From Hyphomicrobium denitrificans ATCC 51888 (lineage in GTDB: Bacteria; Pseudomonadota; Alphaproteobacteria; Rhizobiales; Hyphomicrobiaceae): a stretch of DNA of 64,000 nucleotides. Of the stretch, positions 1-10,342 are shown piece after piece. The notes beneath the pieces were generated by a model, which did not search any database, was not told the origin of the DNA, and saw only the letters and a list, made by a program, of their open reading frames with translations. The stretch covers positions 3,558,501 through 3,622,500 of the forward strand of contig NC_014313.1 of the NCBI RefSeq assembly GCF_000143145.1, written 5' to 3'. The translations under genes were made by a program, and so were the position numbers. How positions within the stretch are numbered: the first letter of the stretch is position 1; every line of letters starts with the position of its first letter.

Positions 1-470
1 GCATTTGCGTTTCGGCGGCGCGCGCCTTTGCGCTTGCGACTGGAGCCGAGTTCGTCGCCGTGTCCAGCCTGCGACTGATGGCGATGAGTTCGTTCATTCC
101 TGCGGCACCCACGCGGCATGTTGCGATCGCCACCGATGCGCGGCGCGGTGAAGTCTATTTCGAGGTCTTCGACCGGCACTCGCTGAAGAGCGTCGGCGGA
201 CCGCAGTGCGCAGCCATCGAGGATGCCGCGCGTGGGCTCGGATCGTCGCCGATCGTCATCGCGGGGTCGGGTGCCGAAGCGCTCGCCGCGGCAGCGCGTC
301 AGTTGGGCGTGGAAGCGACCGCCATCCTGCCGGGGCTTTTGCCCGATGCATTCGATCTGCTGTTCATGGCTGCCGAAATGCCGACATCGGCGACGGTCAG
401 CCCGCTTTATCTGCGTCCGCCCGACGCAAAGCCTCCGGCGCCCAGTCCGTTCATCGGAGCCGGGGTATGA
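1..470 (+). CDS. tsaB: TsaB, tRNA threonylcarbamoyladenosine biosynthesis protein (5' end outside window)
   Basis: The frame is open from base 3 with no start codon in view, so only the C-terminal part is present. The visible start (SAARAFALATGAEFVAVSSL) matches the TsaB segment that follows the family GPGSFTGLR motif. TsaB is the inactive ASKHA-fold partner of TsaD and is needed to make t6A37 in ANN-decoding tRNAs in the cytoplasm. Its stop overlaps the rimI start (ATGA), the usual tsaB-rimI coupling. A GTG at 60 could be mistaken for a start, but the homologous sequence continues upstream of it. Identification rests on the short conserved segment and the neighbour. Confidence 0.8.
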   Translation, partial: ICVSAARAFALATGAEFVAVSSLRLMAMSSFIPAAPTRHVAIATDARRGEVYFEVFDRHSLKSVGGPQCAAIEDAARGLGSSPIVIAGSGAEALAAAARQLGVEATAILPGLLPDAFDLLFMAAEMPTSATVSPLYLRPPDAKPPAPSPFIGAGV

Positions 471-955
471 GTTCCAACGTCACGCCGTTTCGCAACGTCA
501 AACACGCGAGCATGCTTTGGGCTGCGCCGGAGCGGGCCGAAGAAATCGCGGCGCTGCACGCGAAACTCTTCGATCCGCCGTGGGATACGGCGGCGATCAA
601 GGGATTGCTCGAGCATCCGGCGGCGACGTCGCTGATTGCCGTTGCGGGGTCGCCGAAAGCGGTCATCGGATTCGTTATCGGGCAGCTCGCGGCGGACGAA
701 GCGGAAATTCTTTCGATCGGCGTGGCACCGAACTGGCAGCGCGCAGGCGTTGCGGCCGGATTGCTCGAAGGGCTCGCGCGTGCGGCGCGCCGTGGCGACG
801 CGAAGCGTATTTTTCTCGATGTTGCGGAAGATAACGAAGCGGCGCGGGCGCTTTATCAGAAGCTCGGATTTGCCGAGGTCGGACGGCGCAAACGGTATTA
901 TCATCGGGCTGGCGCGGAGCCTGTCGATGCGCTGACGCTCGCCTGGACGCTTTAG
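467..955 (+). CDS. rimI: Ribosomal protein S18-alanine N-acetyltransferase RimI (GNAT)
   Basis: A 162-residue GNAT acetyltransferase. The core reads AEILSIGVAPNWQRAGVAAG, which contains the acetyl-CoA loop in the form QRAGVA, followed by EDNEAARALYQKLGF and an RRKRYY segment, all typical of RimI. RimI acetylates the N-terminal alanine of ribosomal protein S18 with acetyl-CoA. The ATG at 467 overlaps the tsaB stop by ATGA. An in-frame open stretch runs upstream to 206 but lies inside tsaB. The Q/R-x-x-G-x-A loop is slightly non-canonical (RAGVA rather than RxGxG), which is common in this family. Some GNATs in this slot acetylate other proteins. Confidence 0.85.
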   Translation: MSSNVTPFRNVKHASMLWAAPERAEEIAALHAKLFDPPWDTAAIKGLLEHPAATSLIAVAGSPKAVIGFVIGQLAADEAEILSIGVAPNWQRAGVAAGLLEGLARAARRGDAKRIFLDVAEDNEAARALYQKLGFAEVGRRKRYYHRAGAEPVDALTLAWTL

Positions 956-1056
956 CGAAGACCGGCCGGCAAGCCCCGTATAGACGCGGCGCCCCGCGGC
1001 TGCCTATAACGCGATGAAGTCCCAGCGATTCACAGACTGAGAGCCGCCTCATTTCG

Positions 1057-1527
1057 ATGCCGGATGCCATGTCCGCGAGACGCGCGAAAAGCCTTACGCC
1101 TATTGAATCCCGCTGCGCCGAGTATGGCCTGCGCATGACGGGACAACGCCGCGTGATCGCGCAGGTGCTTTCGGCCGCGACCGATCATCCCGACGTCGAG
1201 GAAGTGCATCGGCGTGCGCATGCCGTCGATCCGCGCATTTCGCTTTCGACCGTTTACCGGACGCTGAAACTTTTTGCGGCGAAGGGGATCCTCGAACGGC
1301 ACGACTTCGGGCACGGACGCGGCCGCTACGAGACGACGATGGGCAATCATCATGATCATCTGCTCAACGTCGAAACCGGGCAGGTGATCGAATTCTCCAA
1401 CGCCGAAATCGAAGCCTTGCAGGAGCGCGTCGCGCGCGAACTCGGGTTCGAACTCGTTGGGCATCGCCTCGAGCTTTACGGCGTGCCGATCGCGAAGAAG
1501 AAAACGGCGGGCCGCAAGGGCGAATGA
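1057..1527 (+). CDS. fur: Fur-family metal-responsive regulator (Fur/Mur)
   Basis: A 156-residue Fur-superfamily repressor. An N-terminal winged helix (about 20-85) carries RMTGQRRVIAQVL and STVYRTLKLF. The metal site includes HHDH at 98-101. The usual C-terminal CxxC zinc motif after HHDH is absent (the sequence reads HHDHLLNVETGQVIEF), as in rhizobial Fur/Mur proteins, which sense manganese more than iron. Whether this one follows iron or manganese cannot be read from sequence. The Irr-type Fur homologue at 27320 is the probable iron/heme regulator of this genome. It overlaps plsC by ATGA at its end. Confidence 0.85.
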   Translation: MPDAMSARRAKSLTPIESRCAEYGLRMTGQRRVIAQVLSAATDHPDVEEVHRRAHAVDPRISLSTVYRTLKLFAAKGILERHDFGHGRGRYETTMGNHHDHLLNVETGQVIEFSNAEIEALQERVARELGFELVGHRLELYGVPIAKKKTAGRKGE

Positions 1528-2414
1528 CGCCGATGGCAACGGGATCGCTGCGTGCTTCCGCCGTGCTTGCCGCCTTTTTCGGGCTGACGGTTCCGTTGAT
1601 GCCGGTGCAGGCGATATTGCTTCGGGTTTCCGACAGAGCCGCACGCCGTTTTCCGCACTGGTATCACAGGCAGGTGTGCCGGCTTCTCGGCGTGAAGCTC
1701 AACATCGAGGGCAGCGTCGCGAAAGGCGCGCCGGTTCTGCTCGTTTGCAATCACACATCCTGGCTCGATATTCCCGTGCTGTCGGCGCTGGCGCCGGTGT
1801 CGTTCGTCGCGAAGCTCGAAGTCGGAAGCTGGCCGTTCGTGTCCGCGTTGGCGAGGCTGCAGCGCTCGGTGTTCGTCGACCGGACGCGGCGGCTCGCGGC
1901 CGGGGATGCGGCCAACGCGATCACGATGCGGCTGCAGCAGGGCGATACGATCGTGCTGTTCCCGGAAGGAACGTCGAGCGACGGCAATCGCGTGCTGCCG
2001 TTCAAGACGTCTTTGTTCGGCGCGGTTGCGGGCGCGACGGTTCCGGCGGCCGAGCAGGTCGTCGTGCAGACGGCGGCGGTCGTTTACACGCACATGCATG
2101 GCGTCCCCGTCACGCGCGCGGAGCGGCCGCGGATCGGGTGGTACGGCGACATGGAAATGACGTCGCACGCCTGGGGAGTTTTGAAGTCGGGGGCGATCAC
2201 GGTCACGATCAAGGTCGGGCCGCCGGTGCCGCTCACGGATTTCAAGGATCGCAAGGACCTCGCCCTGAAGAGCGAACGCGCCATCCGCCGCGATGTCCTG
2301 GCCATTCTGCGCGGGCGGCCGGATGGTGACGAACTGGTGCCGGTCGAACCTTCGGAGGAAGCCCGGCGCACCAAAGTCGCGGCGCCGGTGCGAAAAAGCG
2401 ACAAATGGACATGA
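1524..2414 (+). CDS. plsC: 1-acyl-sn-glycerol-3-phosphate acyltransferase
   Basis: A 296-residue LPLAT/PlsC protein that would acylate lysophosphatidic acid to phosphatidic acid at the inner membrane. Block I is NHTSWLD (the HX4D catalytic pair) and block III is FPEGTSSD, followed by a PFKTSLF block IV-like stretch. One hydrophobic N-terminal segment lies at about 10-32. The start overlaps the fur stop (ATGA), so the two are translationally coupled. The C-terminal 30 residues are charged and less conserved. Acyl-ornithine synthases (OlsA) have the same blocks, so an ornithine-lipid role cannot be excluded from sequence alone. Confidence 0.85.
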   Translation: MTPMATGSLRASAVLAAFFGLTVPLMPVQAILLRVSDRAARRFPHWYHRQVCRLLGVKLNIEGSVAKGAPVLLVCNHTSWLDIPVLSALAPVSFVAKLEVGSWPFVSALARLQRSVFVDRTRRLAAGDAANAITMRLQQGDTIVLFPEGTSSDGNRVLPFKTSLFGAVAGATVPAAEQVVVQTAAVVYTHMHGVPVTRAERPRIGWYGDMEMTSHAWGVLKSGAITVTIKVGPPVPLTDFKDRKDLALKSERAIRRDVLAILRGRPDGDELVPVEPSEEARRTKVAAPVRKSDKWT

Positions 2415-2485
2415 ATGGCCGCTTTTGTGCTATGCGCGTCGTTCGAACGTTCCTGTTGCAACCTTTTGCCGGCTGATCTCACGAC

Positions 2486-3835
2486 GTGAACCGTCCCGAA
2501 CGCAAAACCTATTTTCTGAAGACCTTTGGCTGTCAGATGAATGTCTATGACAGCGAGCGCATGGCGGAAACGCTGGCGCGCGACGGGTATAGCGAAACGT
2601 CCGACGTCGATGGCGCCGATCTCGTCATCCTCAATACCTGCCATATCCGCGAGAAGGCGGCGGAGAAGGTCTATTCGGAACTCGGCCGCATCCGCGACGT
2701 GAAAAACGAGCGCGCCAAGGATGGCAAGAATACGGTGATCGCGGTTGCTGGTTGTGTTGCGCAAGCCGAAGGGCCGGAGATCACGGCGCGGCAGCCGGCC
2801 GTCGATCTGGTGATTGGGCCGCAGAGCTATCATCGGTTGCCGGAACTCATCACGCGCACGACGGTCGATCGCAAGCACATCGTCGAGACGGAATTTCCGG
2901 GAGACGAGAAGTTCGCGCGCATGAAGGCGCCGCGCCGCATCTCGTCGCCGTCGGCGTTTCTGACGATCCAGGAAGGCTGCGATAAGTTCTGCACGTTCTG
3001 CGTCGTGCCGTACACGCGCGGTTCGGAATATTCGCGATCGGTTGCGAAAATCGAAGCGGAAGCGCACGAGCTTGCCCGCGCAGGCGCGAAAGAGCTCGTT
3101 CTCCTCGGCCAAAACGTCAACGCTTATCATGGCGAAGGCGCGGATGGACGAACGGCGAGCCTCGCCGATCTGATCCGGACGCTCGCTGCCATCGAAGGCG
3201 TCGAACGCATCCGCTACATGACCAGCCATCCGCGCGACATGAGCGATGATCTGATCGCCGCGCACGCGGACGTGCCGCAGCTGATGCCGTTCTTGCATCT
3301 GCCGGTGCAATCGGGGTCCGATCGCATACTCGCGAAAATGAACCGCAAGCACACGGCGGCGGAGTACGTCGATCTTATCGCGCGCATCCGCAAGGCGCGC
3401 CCCGACATCGCGCTGTCGAGCGATTTCATCGTCGGCTTTCCCGGCGAGACGGAGCAGGATGCCGAGGACACGATCGCGTTGATCGAGGCGGTGGGCTTCG
3501 CGCAGGCGTTCTCGTTCAAATACAGCGCGCGGCCGGGAACGCCCGCCGCTGGACATGGCGACCAGCTCGACGAGGCGGTGAAGTCTGAGCGGCTGCTGCG
3601 GCTGCAGGCTGTTCTCGATGCGCAGCAGGTTTCGTTCAACGCCCAGAGCCTCGGCGGGGTCGTTCCGGTCCTGTTCGAGCGCAAGGGGCGCGAGGCCGGG
3701 GAATTTGTCGGCCGGACGCCCTATCTCCAGCTCGTTCATGCCGCTGGGGAGGGCGATCTGATCGGAAAAACAGCCAATGTCGCCGTCAACGAAACCCGCC
3801 GGTCGAGCCTTTCGGGTGTCATTTCGGCGGCATAA
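2486..3835 (+). CDS. miaB: tRNA-2-methylthio-N6-dimethylallyladenosine synthase MiaB
   Basis: A 449-residue radical-SAM methylthiotransferase. The N-terminal UPF0004 domain supplies the auxiliary cluster cysteines (FGCQMN, NTCHIRE, VAGCVAQ). The radical-SAM CxxxCxxC is at C165/C169/C172 ([10 protein letters not shown]), and a TRAM domain closes the C-terminus. It converts i6A37 to ms2i6A37 in tRNA. The start is GTG. In related genomes miaB is followed by phoH and ybeY, as here. Full family length, with no missing residue noticed. Confidence 0.95.
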   Translation: MNRPERKTYFLKTFGCQMNVYDSERMAETLARDGYSETSDVDGADLVILNTCHIREKAAEKVYSELGRIRDVKNERAKDGKNTVIAVAGCVAQAEGPEITARQPAVDLVIGPQSYHRLPELITRTTVDRKHIVETEFPGDEKFARMKAPRRISSPSAFLTIQEGCDKFCTFCVVPYTRGSEYSRSVAKIEAEAHELARAGAKELVLLGQNVNAYHGEGADGRTASLADLIRTLAAIEGVERIRYMTSHPRDMSDDLIAAHADVPQLMPFLHLPVQSGSDRILAKMNRKHTAAEYVDLIARIRKARPDIALSSDFIVGFPGETEQDAEDTIALIEAVGFAQAFSFKYSARPGTPAAGHGDQLDEAVKSERLLRLQAVLDAQQVSFNAQSLGGVVPVLFERKGREAGEFVGRTPYLQLVHAAGEGDLIGKTANVAVNETRRSSLSGVISAA

Positions 3836-3960
3836 TATGACTCCCGTTCGGCCTCCTGATATGGTGGGTTAACCACAGGGAGCCGGTGCCGGGCGCGCTG
3901 GGCGCATGGTAACGTCGGTGGGCTTGGTCGATTCGATTGACGTCAAAAGGAGTGTCGGGA

Positions 3961-4961
<1,001 letters not shown>

Positions 4962-4962
<1 letters not shown>

Positions 4963-5477
4963 TGTCGGAACCTCCACAACCGAGCATACCTCGCGTCATC
5001 GAGGTTGATGTCGTCGAAGACGATGGCGACTGGTCGTCGTTACCTGACGCGCCGGATCTGATCGCGCGCGCCGCTGCCGCCGTCGCTCAGGAACTGGGCG
5101 ACAGTGATGGTTCCGGCCTCGTCGCCGTCGCGTTGTCGTCCGACGCCAGCGTCGAAGTCTTGAACGGGCAATTCCGTGGCAAGCCGAAGCCGACGAACGT
5201 CCTCTCGTTCCCGGCGGGAGAGGGCGCGCCCGACGATTTCATCGGCGACGTCATCCTGGCGGCGGAGACGGTTCGGCGCGAGGCCGACGAGCAAGGCGTT
5301 TCGCCCGAGCACCATCTGCAACATCTCGTCGTCCACGGCATTCTGCATCTTTTTGGCTTCGATCACATGTCAGCGGATGAAGCCGAGCACATGGAAGCCA
5401 TTGAAATTTCTATTCTTTCAAAGCTTGGCGTCGCAAATCCCTACACGGGCGCCCTGGAAACCGGTACAAGTGGCTGA
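4962..5477 (+). CDS. ybeY: Endoribonuclease YbeY
   Basis: A 171-residue UPF0054 zinc-dependent RNase that takes part in 16S rRNA 3'-end maturation and 70S quality control. The zinc-binding signature HGILHLFGFDHM (HGxLHLxGxDH) is intact, and the upstream NVLSFPAGEG matches the family (TDVLSFP). Its start overlaps the phoH stop by one base, implying translational coupling. An acidic N-terminal extension of about 25 residues is normal for alphaproteobacterial YbeY. Confidence 0.95.
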
Positions 5478-5492
5478 CCATCCCCCCGATAC

Positions 5493-6524
5493 ATGGCTAT
5501 GACTGACCGAACACACGACAAATCGACATCCGACATCCTTTCCGAAGGAGGTCGTCAGTCCAGCGTTTCCACCTGGCTGAACATTCTCCGCGCGAAGCTC
5601 GGTTTCGCCGTTCCGCAGAGCGTTCGTGATGCGCTCGAAGGGGCGCTCAAGACCGATGCGTCGACGAGCTTCACCGACACCGAACGCAAGATGCTGGAAC
5701 GCCTGCTGCGTTTCGGGTCGAGCCGTGTCGTGGAGCTGATGGTGCCGCGGGCCGAGATCACGGCGCTTGATGAAAACGAGTCGATCGCCGAACTTCTCGA
5801 AACCTTCGAGGAAGCGGGCGTCTCGCGCATTCCGCTGTTCCGCGAAACGCTCGATGATCCGCGCGGCATGATCCACATTAAGGACCTGTTCCGGTGGTTC
5901 ATGGCGGAAGCCTCAGGGCGTCCGGTGCGGTCGGGCAAGATCGAGGGCGGGGAGGATGCTCCGGTTGCGGGCAAAATCGTACTGCAGAACATCGATCTCA
6001 ACCGGCCGATCACGACGGTCAAAATCCGCCGTCAGATCCTCTATGTGCCGCCGTCCATGCCCGCCGTCGACCTGCTGATCCGCATGCAGTCGACGCGCAT
6101 TCACATGGCGCTGGTTGTCGACGAGTACGGCGGGACGGACGGGCTGGTCACGATCGAAGACCTCGTCGAGCAGGTCGTCGGAAACATCGAGGACGAGCAC
6201 GATGACGATGAGGAAATCAACATCGTGTCCGATCCGAAGCTCGGCGTCGTGGCAGCGGGACGCACGGAAATCGAGGAGCTTGAAAAGCATCTCAAGCTGA
6301 AGCTGACGCCGGAAGATGAGGAAAGCGACGTCGATACGCTCGGCGGTCTGATCTTCTCGATGCTTGGCCGTGTTCCGGCGCGCGGCGAGCTGATCCATCA
6401 TCCGTCGGGCATCGAGTTCGAAATTCTCGATGCCGATCCGCGGCGCGTGAAGAAAGTCAAAATTCACCCGGCGCGCGCGCTGCCGCAAAGCACGAAGGCA
6501 TCAGCCGAAGCGCCGAAGGCGTGA
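5493..6524 (+). CDS. corC: CorC/TlyC-type CBS-domain protein
   Basis: A 343-residue soluble CBS-pair protein (about 75-190) followed by a CorC/HlyC domain (about 240-325). An acidic EDEHDDDEE linker separates them. No transmembrane DUF21 (CNNM) domain is present, so this is the short CorC type rather than the YfjD/CorB type. It has been linked to magnesium/cobalt efflux and labelled hemolysin in older annotations. An alternative ATG lies at 5499. Position between ybeY and lnt is conserved in Proteobacteria. Function beyond nucleotide binding by the CBS pair is uncertain. Confidence 0.85.
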   Translation: MAMTDRTHDKSTSDILSEGGRQSSVSTWLNILRAKLGFAVPQSVRDALEGALKTDASTSFTDTERKMLERLLRFGSSRVVELMVPRAEITALDENESIAELLETFEEAGVSRIPLFRETLDDPRGMIHIKDLFRWFMAEASGRPVRSGKIEGGEDAPVAGKIVLQNIDLNRPITTVKIRRQILYVPPSMPAVDLLIRMQSTRIHMALVVDEYGGTDGLVTIEDLVEQVVGNIEDEHDDDEEINIVSDPKLGVVAAGRTEIEELEKHLKLKLTPEDEESDVDTLGGLIFSMLGRVPARGELIHHPSGIEFEILDADPRRVKKVKIHPARALPQSTKASAEAPKA

Positions 6525-8167
6525 TGGAGGCGCCGAGCCAGACAGCGCTGGCGGCGTCGCCGGGAACGGCCTTGGCAGCTCTGCGCGCGCGCGTGATGGG
6601 GCTCAGCGGCTGGAAGCGCGCGGCGGTTGCGATTGCGGCGGGCGGGCTTTCGGCATTGGCGTTCGCGCCGATCTTCGCCTTTCCGGTGCTATTCCTGACG
6701 CTTCCGGTATTCGTCTGGCTGATCGATGCAAGCTCCGGATGGCGGCGCGCCGCAAGCGCCGGATGGCTGTTCGGCTTCGGTTATTTCTTCTGCAATCTGT
6801 TTTGGGTCGGGGAAGCGTTTCTCGTCGAAGCGGATAAGTTCGCGTGGCTGCTGCCGTTCGCGGTGACGCTGCTGCCCGCCGGTCTCGCGCTCTTCTGGGC
6901 CGCAGCGGCGGCGCTGGCGCGTAGATTCTGGCTGCCGGGTCTGGCGCGGGTTTTCGTGTTTGCGATTGCGCTCGGCGTCGTCGAATGGCTGCGCGGACAT
7001 GTTCTGACGGGGTTTCCGTGGAACGTGCTCGGTTATGCGCTGACGTACCCGCTGCCGCTGATGCAAAGCGCGGCGCTGTTCGGAGCCTATGGGCTGACCG
7101 CGATCGCCGCTTTCGTCTTTCCAGCGCCTTTGGTGATGATGGCGGACCGGGACGAGCGGCTGCGTTTCGCGGACGTTGCACGCGCGATCGCCGTGGGTGT
7201 TGGTCCGATCGCCGCGCTTTGCCTTTACGGCGCTTGGCGGCTTTCAGCGCCGGAAGCCTTCGTTCCCGACGTCAAGCTGCGCATCGTTCAACCGAGCGTG
7301 CCACAGCGCGAGAAATGGATGGCGGAGTACCAGCGCCGTATCTTCAACGATCACATCGCGCTGTCGCTCGCCAACCCGAAGGGCGAAACGGATTCGCTCG
7401 CGGGGATTACGCATCTCGTCTGGCCGGAAGCGGCGATGCCGTTCTTTCCGCTGGAGACGCCGGCAGCGCTCGACATGCTCGCGGCGATGCTACCGCAGGG
7501 CACGACGCTCATCACGGGCGGGATCCGGCACGATCCGCCGCTCGGGTCCGACCGGCGTCTGCTTCCGGGGACGCGCGTTCTGAACAGCATTCTCGTATTC
7601 AACGAGGCGGCGAAGGTCGATGCCGTCTACGACAAGATCAAGCTCGTGCCGTTCGGCGAATATGTGCCCATGGAATCGGCGCTGTCGCACATCGGCATCG
7701 AGAAGCTGACGCACGGGCGCGGCGCGTTTGGCGAGGGCGTTACGCCGCGGCCGCTGATGACTATTCCCGGGCTGCCGCCAGCGCTGGGGCTCGTCTGTTA
7801 TGAAGCATTGTTCGGCGGCGACGTCGTGCAGGGTGCGGCACGCCCGGGCGTGCTCCTCAACGTCACGAATGACGGCTGGTTCGGGCAGTCGACGGGTCCT
7901 TACCAGCACTTCCACCAATCCCGCATCCGCGCGGTGGAAGAAGGTGTTCCGCTGATCCGCGCCGCCAATAACGGGATTTCGGCTGTCGTCGATCCCTACG
8001 GCCGGGCGCTGCAGACGCTCGGTCTCGACGTCCGTGGCATCATCGATAGCGGCCTTCCGCAGGCATTGACGCCGCCGGTCTACGCGAGGGCGGGAGACTG
8101 GATGCTAGCGCTCGTCCTTGCGGCATTTTCGATGATGGCGGCCATTTCCGCTAAATTGCGCCGTTAA
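6524..8167 (+). CDS. lnt: Apolipoprotein N-acyltransferase
   Basis: A 547-residue inner-membrane enzyme that adds the third acyl chain to the N-terminal cysteine of lipoproteins. About six hydrophobic segments occupy the first 230 residues, then a nitrilase-type catalytic domain follows. The catalytic triad is visible: Glu302 in WPEAAMPF, Lys371 in YDKIKLVPFGEYVP and Cys425 in VCYEALF. The ATG at 6524 overlaps the corC stop (TGATG); a GTG at 6521 is also possible. The C-terminal hydrophobic helix expected of Lnt is present. Confidence 0.95.
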   Translation: MEAPSQTALAASPGTALAALRARVMGLSGWKRAAVAIAAGGLSALAFAPIFAFPVLFLTLPVFVWLIDASSGWRRAASAGWLFGFGYFFCNLFWVGEAFLVEADKFAWLLPFAVTLLPAGLALFWAAAAALARRFWLPGLARVFVFAIALGVVEWLRGHVLTGFPWNVLGYALTYPLPLMQSAALFGAYGLTAIAAFVFPAPLVMMADRDERLRFADVARAIAVGVGPIAALCLYGAWRLSAPEAFVPDVKLRIVQPSVPQREKWMAEYQRRIFNDHIALSLANPKGETDSLAGITHLVWPEAAMPFFPLETPAALDMLAAMLPQGTTLITGGIRHDPPLGSDRRLLPGTRVLNSILVFNEAAKVDAVYDKIKLVPFGEYVPMESALSHIGIEKLTHGRGAFGEGVTPRPLMTIPGLPPALGLVCYEALFGGDVVQGAARPGVLLNVTNDGWFGQSTGPYQHFHQSRIRAVEEGVPLIRAANNGISAVVDPYGRALQTLGLDVRGIIDSGLPQALTPPVYARAGDWMLALVLAAFSMMAAISAKLRR

Positions 8168-8278
8168 TCAAGGATTTGCGGGCAACTTGTCACGGCATCG
8201 CTCGGCGATTGACCTTGGTCATGCGTACACCTAGGAAGTGTGCAAGCTATCTTGGGTTTTACTGTTGGCTGTAGAGCG

Positions 8279-8743
8279 ATGGCGGACGACATTTTGATCG
8301 TAGAAGAATCAAGCGAGGAAGTTGCACGCGGATCGCGCCGTGCTAACCCCATGGACGTTCACGTCGGCTCGCGCGTCCGACTGCGCCGCATGTTGCTTGG
8401 AATGAGCCAGGAAAAGCTCGGCGAGCATCTGGGTCTCACATTCCAGCAGGTTCAGAAATACGAGAAGGGCGTGAATCGCATTGGCGCCAGTCGTCTTTTC
8501 GATCTGGCGAAGGTGCTCGGCGTTCCCGTGCAATTTTTCTATGACGAAGCACCGTCGGGTGTGCAGACGACAGGCAATGTGATTGCAGGCTTCGCGGAGC
8601 AGCCCGGCGAAAGCTACGTCGTCGATTTCCTCGGGACACGCGAAGGGCTGGAACTGAACAAAGCTTTTGCGCGGATTTCCGATCCGAAGGTTCGCCGCTC
8701 GATCGTCGATCTCGTGCGTTCGCTCGCGGGCGAGGAGAGCTGA
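8279..8743 (+). CDS. XRE-family helix-turn-helix regulator upstream of metK
   Basis: A 154-residue protein with a Cro/C1-type HTH at about 27-85 (GSRVRLRRMLLGMSQEKLGE, then FQQVQKYEKGVNRI) and a C-terminal part that resembles the rhizobial HTH family usually encoded next to lnt and metK. ATG 8279 is preferred over the longer frame starting at 8240, since the protein family begins shortly before the HTH. The ligand and targets are not evident. The location directly before metK suggests a link to methionine/SAM metabolism or to this growth-related locus, but that is inference. Confidence 0.85.
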   Translation: MADDILIVEESSEEVARGSRRANPMDVHVGSRVRLRRMLLGMSQEKLGEHLGLTFQQVQKYEKGVNRIGASRLFDLAKVLGVPVQFFYDEAPSGVQTTGNVIAGFAEQPGESYVVDFLGTREGLELNKAFARISDPKVRRSIVDLVRSLAGEES

Positions 8744-8905
8744 GCAAAGCCGCGCGTCCGGTATTGCGACGCGGCTTGCGAATTTCGCGAATAGCATTCG
8801 GTCGTGGATCGGACGAACGGCTTCAGGTCCGTGAACTTGACCGCGAAAGCTAGGACTGCGACAAACCGGCGCTTTTCCGAAGGTCGGCACCTGCTACATC
8901 GGCTC

Positions 8906-8930
8906 TGCCTTCCGTTAGGCACATCGGAAG
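8906..8930 (+). promoter_or_regulatory. Possible H-type pseudoknot in the metK leader
   Basis: A 5-bp hairpin, TGCCT (8906-8910) with AGGCA (8917-8921), has loop TCCG (8911-8914). This loop can pair with CGGA (8925-8928) three bases downstream of the hairpin. The pairing would cover the only purine-rich GGAAG before the ATG at 8945. The arrangement recalls small SAM-sensing pseudoknots in front of methionine genes. It does not match the U-rich SAM-II consensus, and resemblance to the SAM/SAH class is only partial. Treat as a structural prediction. Confidence 0.3.
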
Positions 8931-8944
8931 CAAGTTCCTTCAAC

Positions 8945-10162
8945 ATGGGGGCCAAAGTGGCGCGAAAGTCTTTCCTCTTCACAAGCGAGTCCGTTTCCGA
9001 GGGCCACCCGGACAAAGTCTGCGACCGTATCTCGGATGAAGTCGTCGATGCGTTCTATCGCGAAGGCCAGAAAGAAGGCCTCGATCCGTGGAGCATCCGC
9101 GCTGCCTGCGAGACCATGACGACGACCAATCGCGTCATCATCGCCGGTGAATCGCGCGGGCCGCGCGACGTGACGGTTGCGGCGATCGAAGCCATCACAC
9201 GCAACGCCATCAAGGACATCGGCTACGAGCAGGATGGCTTCCATTGGGCGAACTGCAATATTGAAGTCCTGCTGCATTCGCAGTCGTCCGACATTGCACA
9301 GGGCGTCGACGCCAAGCAGCCGACGAACCAGGAAGAAGGCGCGGGCGATCAGGGCATCATGTTCGGATATGCCTGCAACGAGACGCCGGAGCTGATGCCG
9401 GCGCCGATCTACTATGCGCACAAAATTCTTTTCGATCTCGCAGCGGCGCGGAAGGGCAAAGTCGGCGATGCCGCGAAGCTCGGTCCGGATTCGAAGAGCC
9501 AGGTGACGGTGCGTTACGAAGACGGCAAGCCGGTCGGCGTGACGCAGATCGTCGTCTCGCACCAGCACATCGACGAAGAGCTCAGCTCGCGTCAGGTGCG
9601 CGAGATCGTCGAGCCCTACGTTCACAAGGCGCTGCCCGAGGGCTGGATCGGCAAGGATACGATCTGGCACATCAACCCGACGGGCAAGTTTTTCATCGGC
9701 GGTCCGGACGGCGACACCGGTCTCACGGGGCGCAAGATCATCGTCGATACGTACGGTGGCGCGGCTCCGCACGGCGGCGGTGCGTTCTCTGGCAAGGACC
9801 CGACGAAGGTCGACCGTTCGGCGGCATATGCTGCGCGCTATCTCGCGAAGAACGTCGTTGCGTCGGGGATCGCGGATCGCTGCACGATCCAGCTCGCTTA
9901 TGCGATCGGTGTCGCGAAGCCGCTGTCGATCTACGTCGATACGCATGGCACCGGCAAAGTCGACGAAGCTGTGATCGAAGCGGCTCTCGGCAACGTCATG
10001 GATCTGACGCCGCGAGGCATTCGCGCGCATCTCGATCTCAACAAGCCGATTTATGCACGGACGTCGGCCTACGGTCATTTCGGACGTCCGGCTGACAAGG
10101 ACGGCGGCTTCTCGTGGGAGCGCACCGACCTCGCGCCGAAGATCGCCAAGGCCGTCGGCTAA
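8945..10162 (+). CDS. metK: S-adenosylmethionine synthetase
   Basis: A 405-residue methionine adenosyltransferase that makes SAM from methionine and ATP. It shows the family motifs [20 protein letters not shown], the [12 protein letters not shown] signature and the glycine-rich P-loop [16 protein letters not shown]. An in-frame GTG at 8957 has GGGGG six bases upstream and would give the common VARKSFLF N-terminus, so the start is uncertain by four residues. The long upstream frame to 8804 is leader. It is followed by a strong terminator. Confidence 0.95.
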   Translation: MGAKVARKSFLFTSESVSEGHPDKVCDRISDEVVDAFYREGQKEGLDPWSIRAACETMTTTNRVIIAGESRGPRDVTVAAIEAITRNAIKDIGYEQDGFHWANCNIEVLLHSQSSDIAQGVDAKQPTNQEEGAGDQGIMFGYACNETPELMPAPIYYAHKILFDLAAARKGKVGDAAKLGPDSKSQVTVRYEDGKPVGVTQIVVSHQHIDEELSSRQVREIVEPYVHKALPEGWIGKDTIWHINPTGKFFIGGPDGDTGLTGRKIIVDTYGGAAPHGGGAFSGKDPTKVDRSAAYAARYLAKNVVASGIADRCTIQLAYAIGVAKPLSIYVDTHGTGKVDEAVIEAALGNVMDLTPRGIRAHLDLNKPIYARTSAYGHFGRPADKDGGFSWERTDLAPKIAKAVG

Positions 10163-10187
10163 GGACATCGGTAAGTTCGCTTAACGG

Positions 10188-10214
10188 AAACGGCTGCGAA
10201 AGCGGCCGTTTTTC
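10188..10214 (+). terminator. Intrinsic terminator of metK
   Basis: A 10-bp stem, AAACGGCTGC paired with GCGGCCGTTT, with one G-T pair and a GAAA tetraloop, is followed by a T-run. It lies 25 bases after the metK stop. Confidence 0.85.
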
Positions 10215-10245
10215 TTGGTTCTCAGTCGATCTATTGACCTCACTC

Positions 10246-10331
10246 CATGGCTGGGCGTGGCCCGGCCATCCAGAGCCAAGGCGATAACGTTCATAACTTA
10301 ACCCTGGATGGCCGCCTCAAGGGCGGCCATG
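10246..10331 (+). repeat. Large imperfect palindromic intergenic repeat, copy A
   Basis: Left arm 10246-10273 (CATGGCTGGG...CCATCCAG) and right arm 10304-10331 (CTGGATGGCC...GGCCATG) are reverse complements apart from their central parts. Each arm can also fold on itself (GGCTGGGC/GCCCGGCC; GGCCGCC/GGGCGGCC). The same organisation recurs at 22700-22784 after pnp. This is a REP-like dispersed element. It lies between the metK terminator and trmB, and it adds spurious in-frame sequence before trmB. Confidence 0.75.
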
Positions 10332-10342
10332 ACGTGGGTGGA

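Noticed and set aside
8744..8944. SAM-II riboswitch
   Set aside because: The metK leader lacks the U-rich loop and conserved core of SAM-II; only a generic pseudoknot is supported.
10247..10342. N-terminal extension of trmB
   Set aside because: This part is the palindromic repeat; homologues start near RSYGRRRGRK.
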